This document shows positions 20,253 to 31,032 of a DNA stretch of 64,000 bases, piece by piece; the stretch's first letter is position 1; the number at the start of each line of letters is the position of its first letter. A program made the translations under genes and the position numbers. Below the pieces are notes generated by a model. That model had not been told where the DNA came from, did no database searches, and saw only the letters and a program-made list of their open reading frames with translations. The stretch covers positions 129,680-193,679 of the forward strand of contig BLSF01000018.1 in NCBI GenBank assembly GCA_012862575.1. Reading direction: 5' to 3'. Origin of the DNA: Parietichytrium sp. I65-24A. Lineage: Eukaryota > Sar > Bigyra > Thraustochytrida > Thraustochytriidae.

Positions 20253-23200
20253 ATGTCGTCCTCAGCCAACCAGTCAGACCTCGCCGACACGGGGAACAAA
20301 GATCAAAAGAGCAAAGGCAGACCAAATGAAAACGCTGAGCGGCTGGCGAGGCAGATTTTGGCAGTTAATTTGTCAGCGAAAAGACCCCGGAATGGACGCC
20401 ACCACCCTGAGTCTGGGGAGGTGTACCTCTATGACATTTTGAGACAATCCAGAAGTCCGAAAACGCCAAAGTCCCCAGTGGACCCACCAAATGCGCAAGC
20501 CCAGACGGAAAGAGGTCAGCACAACTGGACTGGGCCGCCCAATGCGGTAGCAGCTCCACACCAGGGATCGGCAAAGAAGATCGGCAGACGACGGAAGGAG
20601 AAGCGCGCTCGGAAAGACGATCGAAAGAGTGGTCCTAATTTCGGCCTACGCGCGCCTCCACGCACAGCAAAACGGGATCTTTCAAAAGGATTTAAGAACA
20701 ACTTACTCGACGAAGCGGAGTCAGAACGGATTGCTCAGGAGTGTGAGGTCGAAGCTAGCACGAGAGACACAGTGTTTGAAACTAATGTGATGAACTCTAT
20801 GCTGATATCGCGTGCACAGGCTTTGTCAAAGAAGGGTTCAGCAACTCAGAAACGCCAGCGCCCGATGCCCCAGCAACATGCAAAAGTTGTCCTTTCGCAT
20901 GGGAATGCTAATCACTCATCAGATGACTTCAAGCGCCGATACGCGGCCGCATTTGGTTTCGACGATGCCACATTGTCGCGCGATCAGTCCCAAACAAACG
21001 GAAGCGATGTGCCAGAAAAAGTTGCTCAAGCCCACGATGATAGTATCTATTTTGCGTTTTCTTCTGTAGTACGGAAACCTCCGACAGTCCTGTCCTCAGA
21101 GAGTTTAAGTGCTTTGCTCGACTCCGCAGGAGTTGCGAAAGATTTTAAGCGCCTTGCAGCGACAACGACTGCCGCGCCAGCCACCGTCGGGCAGAATGTT
21201 CGAATCGGCAAACTAATAAGAGATGGGACGAGGCTACAAGCGAAGGTTGAGCAATCCATTGCAGACGGTGAAAAGGCATTGCCAGCATCTTTTCTTACAA
21301 AATATAAGCTTCGGTCGTATTGCCACGAGCAGGGGTCGAATAAGATCATCGGCGTTATGACCAAAGCACTCACCAGAATGCAGCGAAGTGCCATAAAGAC
21401 ATGGCAAGAATTTGTGTCGCATTCACAGGCACTCGAGAAAGAGAAGAAAGCGTGGGTGATTCAGACCATTGTAAGAGGATGGCTCATTCGTAACCGCAAA
21501 GTACTTTTGAAGACGCGGAACGCACGTAATAAGTTGTTGGATGCCATGGAACGGCAGGTCAGCAAAACTCTTGATGACTGGTATAGCGCCGCGAAAGAAA
21601 TCCAACGCGTTTGGCAGGGCCACCATCACCGTCTAATTGCGAAGCGGGTCCGAGCAGATTTACATGCCATTATACGCGTACAGACGCACTGGAGAGGAAA
21701 GAGGAGCCAACTTGCAATGGCAGTTCTTCGACAACTTCGAGAACGACAGATCAAATGCGCGACCAAAATTCAGAGCGCTTTCCGCGGTATGAAAGGCCGA
21801 CGTCGGGCTCGAGAGCGGGCAATAATTGTTCAGACCTTACGAAGAGAGAAACTATTGACGAATGCGGAATATCTTCGCAATCAGCGCTTTTATCAGACGG
21901 GCGCCAGCCTAATCATCCAAAAAAGCTTCCGGAAACACCTTTTTCGCAAGCATGTCCGGTTCCTCGGACATGATATCGCGAAGGAGATGCAGAGAGTTAC
22001 ACGCGGTTGGCTTGGGCGCTTGCGAGCCGCTCGACAGAGAAAGTTTGCCAAGTACCAAGTATGGCTTGCAAGGAATCGAGTATTGATGGAGGAGAAAGCA
22101 CGGGTCATTCAAGGTGCGTATCGTGGCTATGTTGGACGTCGTCTACTCCGGGAGATCAAAGCTGAGCGGAATGAGTTAAAACGCAAACGCCTATTAGAAA
22201 AGAGTGAGAAAATCGGAAAGAGTCGACGCCGAGGACGTCTTGCGAATATGATGATCTCCAAGAGTCGCAAAACGAAGGCTGCAGTATGCATACAAAGGTT
22301 TTGGAGAGGCAGACTCGCGAAAAGACTTATTATTCACCATCGAAGAAGATTTGCAAAAGAGCGAAACCGTAAAGCTGCTACATGCATTCAACGGCATTTT
22401 AGAGGCTTCAGGCGGAGAAAGGTATTCCTCGCACACGTTCGGAGTACCAGAGCGACGAGAATTCAAGCAAATTGGAGGGGATACTCGGTACGTAAAGCTC
22501 GGCGGGAGATGAGTTCCAAGGGCTTGAAGATCGTTCAACTTCAAGCATGGTGGCGCAAGCAACAGGCGATACGAGTTGCGGCCCATCGCCGCCATAATTT
22601 TCGTTCGGCAGCAAAGATTCAGGCGACGGTACGGGGCCATCATCAGTTTCGGCGCTTTCACGAGCAATTCCTTCACGATCTTCGAGCAAAGCAAGAGTTT
22701 GCTGTGGTTGGAGCTGCTATGCTCGTCAAAGCACTAGTAAATGAACAGGACAGATTATTGCTGAGTGCTCTGTTCTGCAATCCTGACTCCACAGACGTTT
22801 CCCAGTCGGAACCATTGCAGCTTTTCAGTTCATTGACTACGCGGCCGGCTTCATCGACGTCTTCGCAAAACAAAGGCAGTAAGAAGGACAAACGAGACTC
22901 CAAAGCACAAAGAGCAACAAAACAAAAACAAAAGCTTACAATTGGCAATGCAGCGTTTGCAAGACTCTGCAAAGATTGTGGCGTAATTGATGGGGCCAAA
23001 AAATCTTCAAGCGTAAAGTCTGACGGATGTGAAGAAGCCGGTAGCTTGACAGCAACGCAGGTGGACATCATCTTTAGTAAATGCTGCGCTGGAAAGAAGA
23101 CGATGGACTACTTGGAATTCACAGACGGCCTTGAGCTTGTTGCGCAGCAAAGGTTTCCTTCGATGAACCAATACCACCTATTGAAGGGGACGAATGCTCA

Positions 23201-25946
23201 ACTGCTCTACTTTCTGGACAAGTTTCTGATCAAAGACTCGTTTCGCGAAAGCTTGGTTGCGCGCGTTAACACGAGAGCCAAGAAAATGACATTGCGTATT
23301 CAGAATATGTACAGGGTTTGGAAAAGCAGAAAACTTGCGAAGATGGCCAAGATTGCACGTGAGTATCAAGCACTCCTTCAAAAGCAACTCGAATGCGCGT
23401 TGTCGCTACAGAAAGCGTGGCGATTCTACCTCGCAAGGAAAAAAATATTTTTCCTCGTCCGCTCTACTTACAGATGCTTTGTTGATATTGAGAGCGGCTC
23501 AAAGTTCTGGCAAAATCCAGTCTCCCAAGCCACGTCTTGGACGAAGCCCAAAATTCTTGCTGACTTTGAGGTTGACGCAGTCATTCATATCCCCCCGGAC
23601 CGATTCCAGCTCGTCGAGCGCTGCTCGCGATGCGAAGGGGCCACAATATCGGTCCACTGCGAGGAATGTGCGGACTCCTTTTGCAAAGCGTGCTGCGCGA
23701 CCGTACACAAAAAGGGGGCTCGAGCAAAACACGATTTGGTGGACATTGAAAGATGCAGCAATTGCTACTTCCAGCTTGCATCACGGACCTGTGCGGAGTG
23801 CGGAGACCTAGTGTATTGTGACACGTGCGCAGATTATACCCACCGAGCTGGAGCAAAGCTTCACCACGAGATAGAGTGGATACTCGACGATCTGGACATC
23901 TGCCAAGCATGTGGCATCCGCGCGGCGCAATACGACTATCCTGGGCCCACTTGCGCCTATTGTTTGGAAAGGCTGCACGCCGTCGATCCGTATTCTCAGT
24001 ACCCTCGAAAATTTGTTACTGCTCGGATGCGGAACCACTGGGCAGATTTGCAAGAAAGGAGAATGCGAAAATTTTTGCTCGACCAGGCGCAGGAGAAAGA
24101 AGAAGCTCGACTTCACAAAGAGAGAATTGCTGCGGCCATTCAGATCGAAAGACTGGTACGCGGGCATCTGGCTCGTAATGGAGTCGCTGGCTCACAAGTC
24201 CGTCAACGTATAAGTGCGCGGCGAGAGCGAATTGCAAAGGAGAAGCAGGACGCTGAGAACAAGAAACTGGTCAATCGAATGAAAAACAATATCTCACAGC
24301 TCAAGCAAGCCCGAGAAGATGTCAAAGACAAATTCCTGCATCAGGTCAGAAAGAATATCGCCAAAAAACCAGCTGATTCCGCAGGAAACGCTCACAATGA
24401 TGAAGTGTTGACGGAGAGCAAAATGGGCCAAAAGGATGGGGATCCGGCCAAAGGCGAAGTACAGGAAAATGTGGCGGGGAAAGTTGAGGAGGAAACACAG
24501 CAACAGACAGAAGGTCCTTCCAAAGAAGAATCCAAAGGGGAACAGTCTGGAAAGCAAAAGTTTCCAAACCTGAAAAACGTCACCGGAAATCTCCTCAAAT
24601 TGAAGAATTTCCGAAAAAGCAACGCGCAAGGCGCGACCCAATCGCGAAGCCAGGAAAGCACCAAATTAGAGTCCAACGAGGACAATAAATCTAAGGAGGT
24701 GCGGGAGGTTGTAAATGATCTTGAACACAGCGACAAGGCCAATTCCAATGTGGTGGAAGAGGAAACCCACCAAACCCAGCCGAACGCGAGCGCAGAAAAG
24801 ACACATGATGGCGAAAGTTTGCTTTCGTTGCCAGAAGGGTCAAGTGACACTGACGTTGCGGCGACCTTGGACAAGAACTCCCAATACGGTCTCAACACGG
24901 GAAGTTTAGAAAGCAGCTCAAGTCCAACAAGCCATCGCAAACATACAGGAGAGACAGTGAATCCTGCGAACACAGTTTTTGAGATAGCGAATAATACAGG
25001 AACAACTTCCGGTGAGCGACGTTCCGAATCGACGCCTGATGCACCCGGAGAGGTGGGACACTCTGACGGATTGGATATTATCAAAGATGCGCCTCATGAT
25101 GCCAAGACGGAGGCCCAAAGCGACCATTTTGCGAACTCTAACCAAGGAGATGGTCAATTCTATGACGGGTATCAGAGCATTGAAGGCTATGCGGAGCCAA
25201 ATATCGTCTCTCACCATCCAAGCGATCTCGAAACCTTTCATGCAAATGTTGTCAGCAGTCAAGATGCTGTAGAGTACAATGCTGAGTATTTGTCAGGGTC
25301 AGAACTTTATGCCAACTATACTTCAGAAGGTATTAGCAATGTGGCAGAGTACTCGCAAGGGTACACGGGGCAAGCGCTGAATGAACTCTCGGTCGATCAA
25401 GGTTATAACTATCCTCAGGAAGATGCACAATATGAAGACCAGTACTATTCGCCAACTAGTTACGAGGCAGTAACTCACGGCGCTGACGTGTATCAATCTG
25501 GCGAATATGTTGCAGGGCAAAGTCTAGAGTACGACGCTCAAGATTATTCTGTACATCCTCAGCAAAGCGCTTGGGGGGCTGGGGCATCTGAGTGGGTAGA
25601 GTATTTTGATGAAAACGCTCAAGCTTCGTACTACTACAACTCGGTGACCGGTGAGTCAACGTGGGAGAACCCATACTTGCAAGCTCAAGACTGGGGTTCT
25701 GCTCACTCACCGGCTTCTTATGATGACGGTCAGGCAGCATACATGGGTCTCACTTCGGATTGGAATGGACCCGAGTCTGCTCAGGCTGGTGAGTATGATT
25801 ATACTTATCAGGCCTATGACACACAGGCCAGCTCTCCGGCAGAAGGCAATGAATGGGTGGAAGCCTTGGATGAGGGTTCCGGGCTCCCTTATTATTACAA
25901 CACCATAACAGGCGTCACGCAGTGGGAGAACCCGTTCAATAGCTAG
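20253..25946 (+). CDS. Large IQ / p25-alpha / B-box-like / WW protein
   Basis: A predicted 1897-aa cytoskeletal or ciliary scaffold, single exon; the first in-frame ATG at 20253 is used. Domain order seen: disordered basic N-terminus; about twelve IQ-type calmodulin-binding helices between about 390 and 815 (for example TKIQSAFRGMKGRRR, RVIQGAYRGYVGRRL, TCIQRHFRGFRRRKV); a p25-alpha/TPPP-like segment near 900-970 (ARLCKDCGVIDG, TATQVDIIFSKCCAGKKTMD); two more IQs; a WW-like motif (FWQNPVSQATSWTKP, about 1075-1102); a Cys/His-rich B-box-like zinc region with three CxxC clusters (about 1117-1245); a further IQ-like helix, coiled coil and acidic region; then two WW domains at the extreme C-terminus (WVEYFDENAQASYYYN and WVEALDEGSGLPYYYN, each ending WENP). 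TPPP family members bundle microtubules and track with cilia, so an axonemal or basal-body role is inferred. No orthologue is named. Confidence 0.85.
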   Translation: MSSSANQSDLADTGNKDQKSKGRPNENAERLARQILAVNLSAKRPRNGRHHPESGEVYLYDILRQSRSPKTPKSPVDPPNAQAQTERGQHNWTGPPNAVAAPHQGSAKKIGRRRKEKRARKDDRKSGPNFGLRAPPRTAKRDLSKGFKNNLLDEAESERIAQECEVEASTRDTVFETNVMNSMLISRAQALSKKGSATQKRQRPMPQQHAKVVLSHGNANHSSDDFKRRYAAAFGFDDATLSRDQSQTNGSDVPEKVAQAHDDSIYFAFSSVVRKPPTVLSSESLSALLDSAGVAKDFKRLAATTTAAPATVGQNVRIGKLIRDGTRLQAKVEQSIADGEKALPASFLTKYKLRSYCHEQGSNKIIGVMTKALTRMQRSAIKTWQEFVSHSQALEKEKKAWVIQTIVRGWLIRNRKVLLKTRNARNKLLDAMERQVSKTLDDWYSAAKEIQRVWQGHHHRLIAKRVRADLHAIIRVQTHWRGKRSQLAMAVLRQLRERQIKCATKIQSAFRGMKGRRRARERAIIVQTLRREKLLTNAEYLRNQRFYQTGASLIIQKSFRKHLFRKHVRFLGHDIAKEMQRVTRGWLGRLRAARQRKFAKYQVWLARNRVLMEEKARVIQGAYRGYVGRRLLREIKAERNELKRKRLLEKSEKIGKSRRRGRLANMMISKSRKTKAAVCIQRFWRGRLAKRLIIHHRRRFAKERNRKAATCIQRHFRGFRRRKVFLAHVRSTRATRIQANWRGYSVRKARREMSSKGLKIVQLQAWWRKQQAIRVAAHRRHNFRSAAKIQATVRGHHQFRRFHEQFLHDLRAKQEFAVVGAAMLVKALVNEQDRLLLSALFCNPDSTDVSQSEPLQLFSSLTTRPASSTSSQNKGSKKDKRDSKAQRATKQKQKLTIGNAAFARLCKDCGVIDGAKKSSSVKSDGCEEAGSLTATQVDIIFSKCCAGKKTMDYLEFTDGLELVAQQRFPSMNQYHLLKGTNAQLLYFLDKFLIKDSFRESLVARVNTRAKKMTLRIQNMYRVWKSRKLAKMAKIAREYQALLQKQLECALSLQKAWRFYLARKKIFFLVRSTYRCFVDIESGSKFWQNPVSQATSWTKPKILADFEVDAVIHIPPDRFQLVERCSRCEGATISVHCEECADSFCKACCATVHKKGARAKHDLVDIERCSNCYFQLASRTCAECGDLVYCDTCADYTHRAGAKLHHEIEWILDDLDICQACGIRAAQYDYPGPTCAYCLERLHAVDPYSQYPRKFVTARMRNHWADLQERRMRKFLLDQAQEKEEARLHKERIAAAIQIERLVRGHLARNGVAGSQVRQRISARRERIAKEKQDAENKKLVNRMKNNISQLKQAREDVKDKFLHQVRKNIAKKPADSAGNAHNDEVLTESKMGQKDGDPAKGEVQENVAGKVEEETQQQTEGPSKEESKGEQSGKQKFPNLKNVTGNLLKLKNFRKSNAQGATQSRSQESTKLESNEDNKSKEVREVVNDLEHSDKANSNVVEEETHQTQPNASAEKTHDGESLLSLPEGSSDTDVAATLDKNSQYGLNTGSLESSSSPTSHRKHTGETVNPANTVFEIANNTGTTSGERRSESTPDAPGEVGHSDGLDIIKDAPHDAKTEAQSDHFANSNQGDGQFYDGYQSIEGYAEPNIVSHHPSDLETFHANVVSSQDAVEYNAEYLSGSELYANYTSEGISNVAEYSQGYTGQALNELSVDQGYNYPQEDAQYEDQYYSPTSYEAVTHGADVYQSGEYVAGQSLEYDAQDYSVHPQQSAWGAGASEWVEYFDENAQASYYYNSVTGESTWENPYLQAQDWGSAHSPASYDDGQAAYMGLTSDWNGPESAQAGEYDYTYQAYDTQASSPAEGNEWVEALDEGSGLPYYYNTITGVTQWENPFNS

Positions 25947-26526
25947 AGGACTCTTGAAAAAAAAATAATAATAAGGTTCACAAATTTCATTCTCGAGGCA
26001 CGGAATACATATGCAATCGTCGACACGGTAGAAATTCCGAGATATTGCATACACAAGCTATCAATCAATTCTTGTTCACTTTCACATCTTCATCTCCAAC
26101 CCCATGCCTTGAGCGGCTTACCGGCATCAACACAAACAGGAAGGAACAAAATCTGTTCGTGGGCCACTCAAAGCAATAAACCAAAATTCAAGTAAAACAA
26201 AGGGATTAGTGCTACTGGAGCACTATTATTATCGCTTTAAGCTCTGCTACCCTCGGTGTCGTAGGCCTCCCGTCTATAGCGATCTGTGGAATGCGAGTAC
26301 GTGGCAATCGATAGGTTTGATAAGTTCGATAGGTCTTCAGTGTCTTCAGTGCGAGACAGACAACACGCAGAGTACGCAGAGGCACAGTCTCTCACCCACT
26401 TTCTCATTCGCGCACTCACTCTCTCACTCCCAAACACACACTCAAGCGCACTCAAGCGCGCAGGGAAGAGCACTTGGGCGAGCACGGCTGCTTTACGGAG
26501 GGAGATCACCTAGGAGGGAAGGAAAG
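25947..26526. other. Intergenic with CA/CT-rich leader before NAA10
   Basis: Tail-to-head spacer. A pyrimidine-rich CTCACTCTCTCACTC tract and ACTCAAGCGC repeats (about 26395-26462) lie just before the NAA10 ATG, probably 5' UTR or promoter. Confidence 0.5.
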
Positions 26527-27267
26527 ATGGTCAACATAAGGAGAGCGACCATAGAGGACCTCATCGCCATGCAAAACACCAACTTGCACTGCCTTCCAGA
26601 GAATTATCAGATGAAGTACTATTTTTACCACATCCTCTCTTGGCCCCAGCTCCTTTACGTCGCGGAGGACTACAACCGGAAAATTGTTGGATACGTTCTG
26701 GCCAAAATGTAAGTTTGCTCGAATGCGTCAAGTTTGTGAAATTTGTGGTGAAAAAGATTTGCTGACGAGCTTGTCACGACCATGCTGATCATAGGGACGA
26801 GGACACAACAAAGGATTTGCACGGCCATATCACTTCACTGGCCGTGTTGAGAACTCACCGCAAGCTTGGCCTTGCCACCAAGCTGATGACTGCTGCTCAG
26901 TTGGACATGGTTCAAACATTTCGCGCCAAGTTTGTGTCTCTGCACGTTCGAAAGAGCAACTACGCTGCATTCCACCTCTACACGGATACCCTGGGGTACA
27001 AGTGAGTTTTCGTTCTTTTTTATTATTTTCGTGATTGCTGGGCGGCTGTTCGTGGCTGACGTCTTTGGTGGTTTACACAATAGAATCAATGGCATCGAAG
27101 CTGGCTACTATGCAGATGGAGAAGATGCCTACGATATGAAGAAGGACTTTGAGAGCATATCAGACGAGAAGATTGACCCTGAAAAAGCTGCAGAGCTGGA
27201 GGCAAATTCAAAGGTGGAAATTACACATGACCTTGAGAATAACGCATCTGCAGAAGCGGCCAAGTAA
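26527..27267 (+). CDS. NAA10: NAA10, catalytic subunit of N-terminal acetyltransferase A (three exons)
   Basis: Transfers acetyl from acetyl-CoA to the N-termini of nascent proteins after Met removal, working with NAA15 at the ribosome. Exons: 26527-26708, 26795-27001, 27084-27267; 190 aa. Both introns (86 and 82 bp) are phase 2 with GTAAGT or GTGAGT donors and TAG acceptors. Seen: a start close to the family's ([16 protein letters not shown]), the signature [14 protein letters not shown] followed by [11 protein letters not shown], the acetyl-CoA loop RKLGLATKL, and [18 protein letters not shown]. The acidic C-terminal tail after [15 protein letters not shown] is shorter and diverged, as usual. 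Confidence 0.97.
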
Positions 27268-27475
27268 GCATAACACAACCTCTCTGGTTCGATTATAGAC
27301 TGCACCCCCCGTCGCTACTGCCGAATGTCGTACGCCCGTGAACCACCTGTCGTAGTTGCCTGCTTGCTTATGTTCTTTCTCGTTACGTATAATAATATTT
27401 CGGAGAATTCCTGAGGCACGTGCGAGTAAGGTCGGATATTATAGATTGGAGAAAATGCAACTTCCACTCTTTACT

Positions 27476-29601
27476 TTATTTTAGTCTCCTCTGTTGATTC
27501 ATTTTTTCTTCCAACTTTTGGTAGGCGACGATTGCGTGTTTAAGCCGAAGCTGCATCTCATCGTACGCGTCGCGCATAGCACGGTCCATGCCGGCAGTCT
27601 TTAGCGATTCCATCTGCTCTCGCACCGTACGAATCTGCTCTTCGTACTTTGTCGCATCATTCTCCTTCTCCTGCTTGACTTTCCGGAGCTCTTCGAAAAG
27701 ATCGATTTGAGCAGACTCGGCCTTATTCAGAGCGTGCTTCATTCGGGCCTGCTCCGCCTGCATCTGCTCCAACTCAAGGTCGCGCTGTTTGAGCAGCTTC
27801 ACAGAACTGGCCAGCGTCTCTTCCGCACGAACAGCCTTTGCCTGCATCTCCTTTACCGTTTTGGCCATTTCATGCCGAGTTCCCATGAGCGCTGTGATCA
27901 CCTTGTCCTTCCGCACATTCTCGGTCTTCTCTTCCTGCATAAGTTTGATAAGTTTGCGGAACTTTGTGGAGATCTGCACTTGTTCCTCCTTGAGGCTTTC
28001 GTTTTCCTGCACTCTGCTCTCGAGCGCATCGCAAGTGTTAATATACATATTTGTCAATAGTTCCACGTCCAGCGCCATGGAGTCGAAGATGGTTGCCGTA
28101 GACAATACCATGTTTTCTAATAACTCGATCCGCGGGCGGAACCAGCCCGTCTCACGCTCTGCGTGCTCTTTGCAGAGACGAATATGATCCTGCAACTTTG
28201 CAATAGTGTCTCGCAGTTGGCCATTCTCAATCAGCAAAGCGGCGTTCTTCTTCTGGTTGGCGTGGTAAAGAGCCTCCGTCTTCAAAACATGCTGCCGAGC
28301 CTCCTCCAGTCTCACCACATGCTTTCCGTTGTACGCCATGTTTTTCTGACCAGCAAGCTCCTCCTTCACGGAGCTCAAAGCCGCTTCCAGGAGTTGGATC
28401 TGTTCGCGCGCGTCCCTGACAGACTTCTTCAAAGACTTGTTCTCCGCAGCTAGGAGATTGAGTTCTTCACCGATGCCCACCCCTTCCCCAACATAACCCA
28501 GCGCTTTTGATACCGAATGCAGATGGTGCAAGGTCCGCGCGCTCTGAATAATGAGCTTGGTAAATCCTGAGGCAGCTTCCTTGACGTCGCCTACGTCGAC
28601 AGCTTGTGGGTCTGTAATTCCGGTTGACCGTTTCGCCAGCGCTGCTGGTTTCAATGGGTCCGCAAAATCGTCCAATCCGAGTCCAGCGACGAGATTCCCT
28701 TTCTGTGCCAGGACGCATTGGAGTAAAGCGCTGATAAGTCGCTGGTGTTCAAATGCGAGATCATGAAGAGAGTCGCTCGAAATCTGTGTTAAGCCGCCTC
28801 CATCAAGTTCAGACTGGTTCCCACCAGGAACGGAATGCTGGCGCTGCATCAGGTTTGCGGTCGCGGCCGACTTTTGGTTCGCTTGTGCTTCGGAAGGCGA
28901 CGTGCCTTCTTCGCACCCGGATCTGGAGTGCTTGAAAACAGGGACTTTAGCGAGTTGCGCTTCCAGTGCGGATGCGCTAGATTCATACCGAGTTTCCCGC
29001 ATTCGAAGAGCTGCTGAGTGACTGAGAGAGCTATCGGTGGCATTATCGCTTCCACTTGGAACGAAGGACCCGTCACAAGCTTCGACGAGACTGTGGAGAT
29101 ACCTGATGTCTGTCTTCAGTTGTCGCGCATAGTCGTGCTTCCGTCTGATATCTTCCACCTTAGATGACTCTTGCAAAATAGAAGCTATTGTGCCTCCTTC
29201 CCTGAGCGACTTACAATACTCAAGCTGAGCATTTATTTGCAAAGAGTACTGTTTCAAATCCTGCCTCCACGCCGCCTGAACAGATACGCACAATTACATC
29301 CTTGAGTTAGCGATGGGTCCTTGGTTTGCGAAGCTCTCAGACCACGTCACAGACTTACCACCTGCTCCCTTGCAATCTCGAACCGCGAGTCGCCTTCCAC
29401 GTGCGACCGCAGTTGGTTTGCACTTTCCCTGAATCTTTTCTCCAGGAGTTTACCCTTGGAAATAAGTTTATGCAGGTCATCTCCGTGCACGGGGCGATCG
29501 TCAGCGCCTTGGAAAAGCGCGTGCTTGTCCTTTCGAGACCCTGGCTTCTGCGCCGCAGACGAAGGACTCTCAGCGGGCCGACGAGGAGTCAAGGGCTCCA
29601 T
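27476..29601 (-). CDS. Coiled-coil protein, two exons
   Basis: Not recognised; a 680-aa predicted coiled-coil structural protein. Exon 1 is 29359-29601 (81 codons from MEPLTPRRP to REQV) and exon 2 is 27476-29275, joined in phase 0 across an 83-bp intron with donor GTAAGT and acceptor GTTCAG; the frame reads through as EQV-AAWRQDLKQYSLQ. Heptad-rich helices dominate from about residue 360 to the end, with a less coiled region around residue 430-480 (FRPRIELLENMVLSTATIFD) and a serine-rich stretch near 150-230. No motor, SMC or IFT signature was identified. It converges on NAA10 with about 210 bp between stops. Confidence 0.75.
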
Positions 29602-31032
29602 CTCCCGTCAAACCAACCTTCAAAAGCGCACTTTCGCCGTTCATCCGCGCGGCACTCGCACTTGCGACGGACGAGCTTACCACCGGCTGCCAACCAACAG
29701 GAGAACGCACAAGCCGGATGTGCGTATGACCATGTATGGCCACGGCGATGTGATGGCCGGCCCCGGCAGCTATTGCAGCAGTAGAGTTGATTCGATGCTC
29801 ACATCAAATCGATGTAATTTACAAACAGCGAGGATCGTAAAATACAGTTCAGAGTTCAGACTTACCGTCCTACCGACGCGGAAGCCCTTCACGGAGCAGA
29901 TAATGTAGCCAAGAAAGATCAATAAAGTCCTTCTTTTCAGCTTCGAATTCTCAAGTCCGACATTTTGAAAATAGAGAGCTCAAAGTCTCGCGACGAGACA
30001 AACAGACCATCGCACAAGCAGTCAGGCCATCGCGCATGTTTCCATATGTTTCCGTTGTAAAGCTCTGGTGCAGTGCAGTGCCACTGGCACTACTGGCACT
30101 GTGGCACATGGGTGGCACTGTTATTGGCACTACTTAGGCTCCGGCTCAGGCCTCCCACTAATGGCCCCGCTGCACTATGGACAAGACTAGGTGCGAGGAT
30201 AGGTATTTCTCCTTATTTTAGCTCCATTCAACTAGTAGATAGATAATTATACTGGTAGCTAAAGAAAGGATAGGTACTTTTGATACAGTACTCACAATCA
30301 GTCTTACACTATGCTCTGTAAGCATAGGATAGCCGCAGCTACATACCTAACGTAAGAACTCGAAGCAATCTTTTTTCCCGTGCTTTCGAAGTTCAAAAAA
30401 ATCAAAATCTAGTAGTCAGAGTCCAATTAGTCCAATTCACGAATTCCAAGTTTTTCTTTTCGCGGTACTTATCCTTCTGCGCTCTGCGACCAGAGCATTC
30501 TGCAAGACCTTACTTGGTTGCATTGAAAACTGCCAATTTTCACAGCGGATCAGCACTAGCACCCGGCTACCCTCTTTGCTACTCTCGCTACCAGCATTCG
30601 GTACTAGTACTCAGTACCCTCCCACTTTTCATTTCCACTTTTTCATCTTTTTCATTCTTTTTCCTTCCCACAGCCCGCCTAGGCCTCTGCTAAGCGCGCC
30701 TACTGCAAGTGTCCGCGTACCCTTGTGCGAGTCTTCCCACCTCCCAATCCTCGCAGCTCCTTCGCCGCTTCCCGCGTTGCCTCCTCCCTGTCTCTCCTGT
30801 CTCTGTTCTCTGTTCTCTGTTCTCTGTTCTCGGACTGTGGTCGCGGACTGCTTCCCCCTGCGCAGCGGAGCGTCGGAGCGTCGGAGCGTCCGCGCACAGG
30901 CTTGCGAGCGCCGGTGTTGTGCTTGTTCTTGTTCTTGTTCTTGTTCTTGTTCTTGTTCTTGTTCTTGTTCTTGTTCTTGTGCTTGTGCTTGTGTTGTTGA
31001 GCGGGGCGACGGTAAGAGTGGAAGAGTGAAAG
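29602..31032. other. Intergenic, microsatellite-rich
   Basis: About 1.4 kb upstream of two divergent genes. It contains repeated GGCACT-type words (30070-30140), CTCTGTTCTCTGTTCT repeats (about 30795-30835) and a TTCTTG hexamer array directly before the CHCT gene. Overlapping long frames at 30576-31692 follow the repeats and are rejected as genes. Confidence 0.5.
30921..30992. repeat. TTCTTG hexanucleotide array
   Basis: About ten copies of TTCTTG (in GCTTGTTCTTGTTC phase) end about 40 bp before the ATG at 31033. It is likely transcribed as part of the 5' UTR. Confidence 0.9.
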
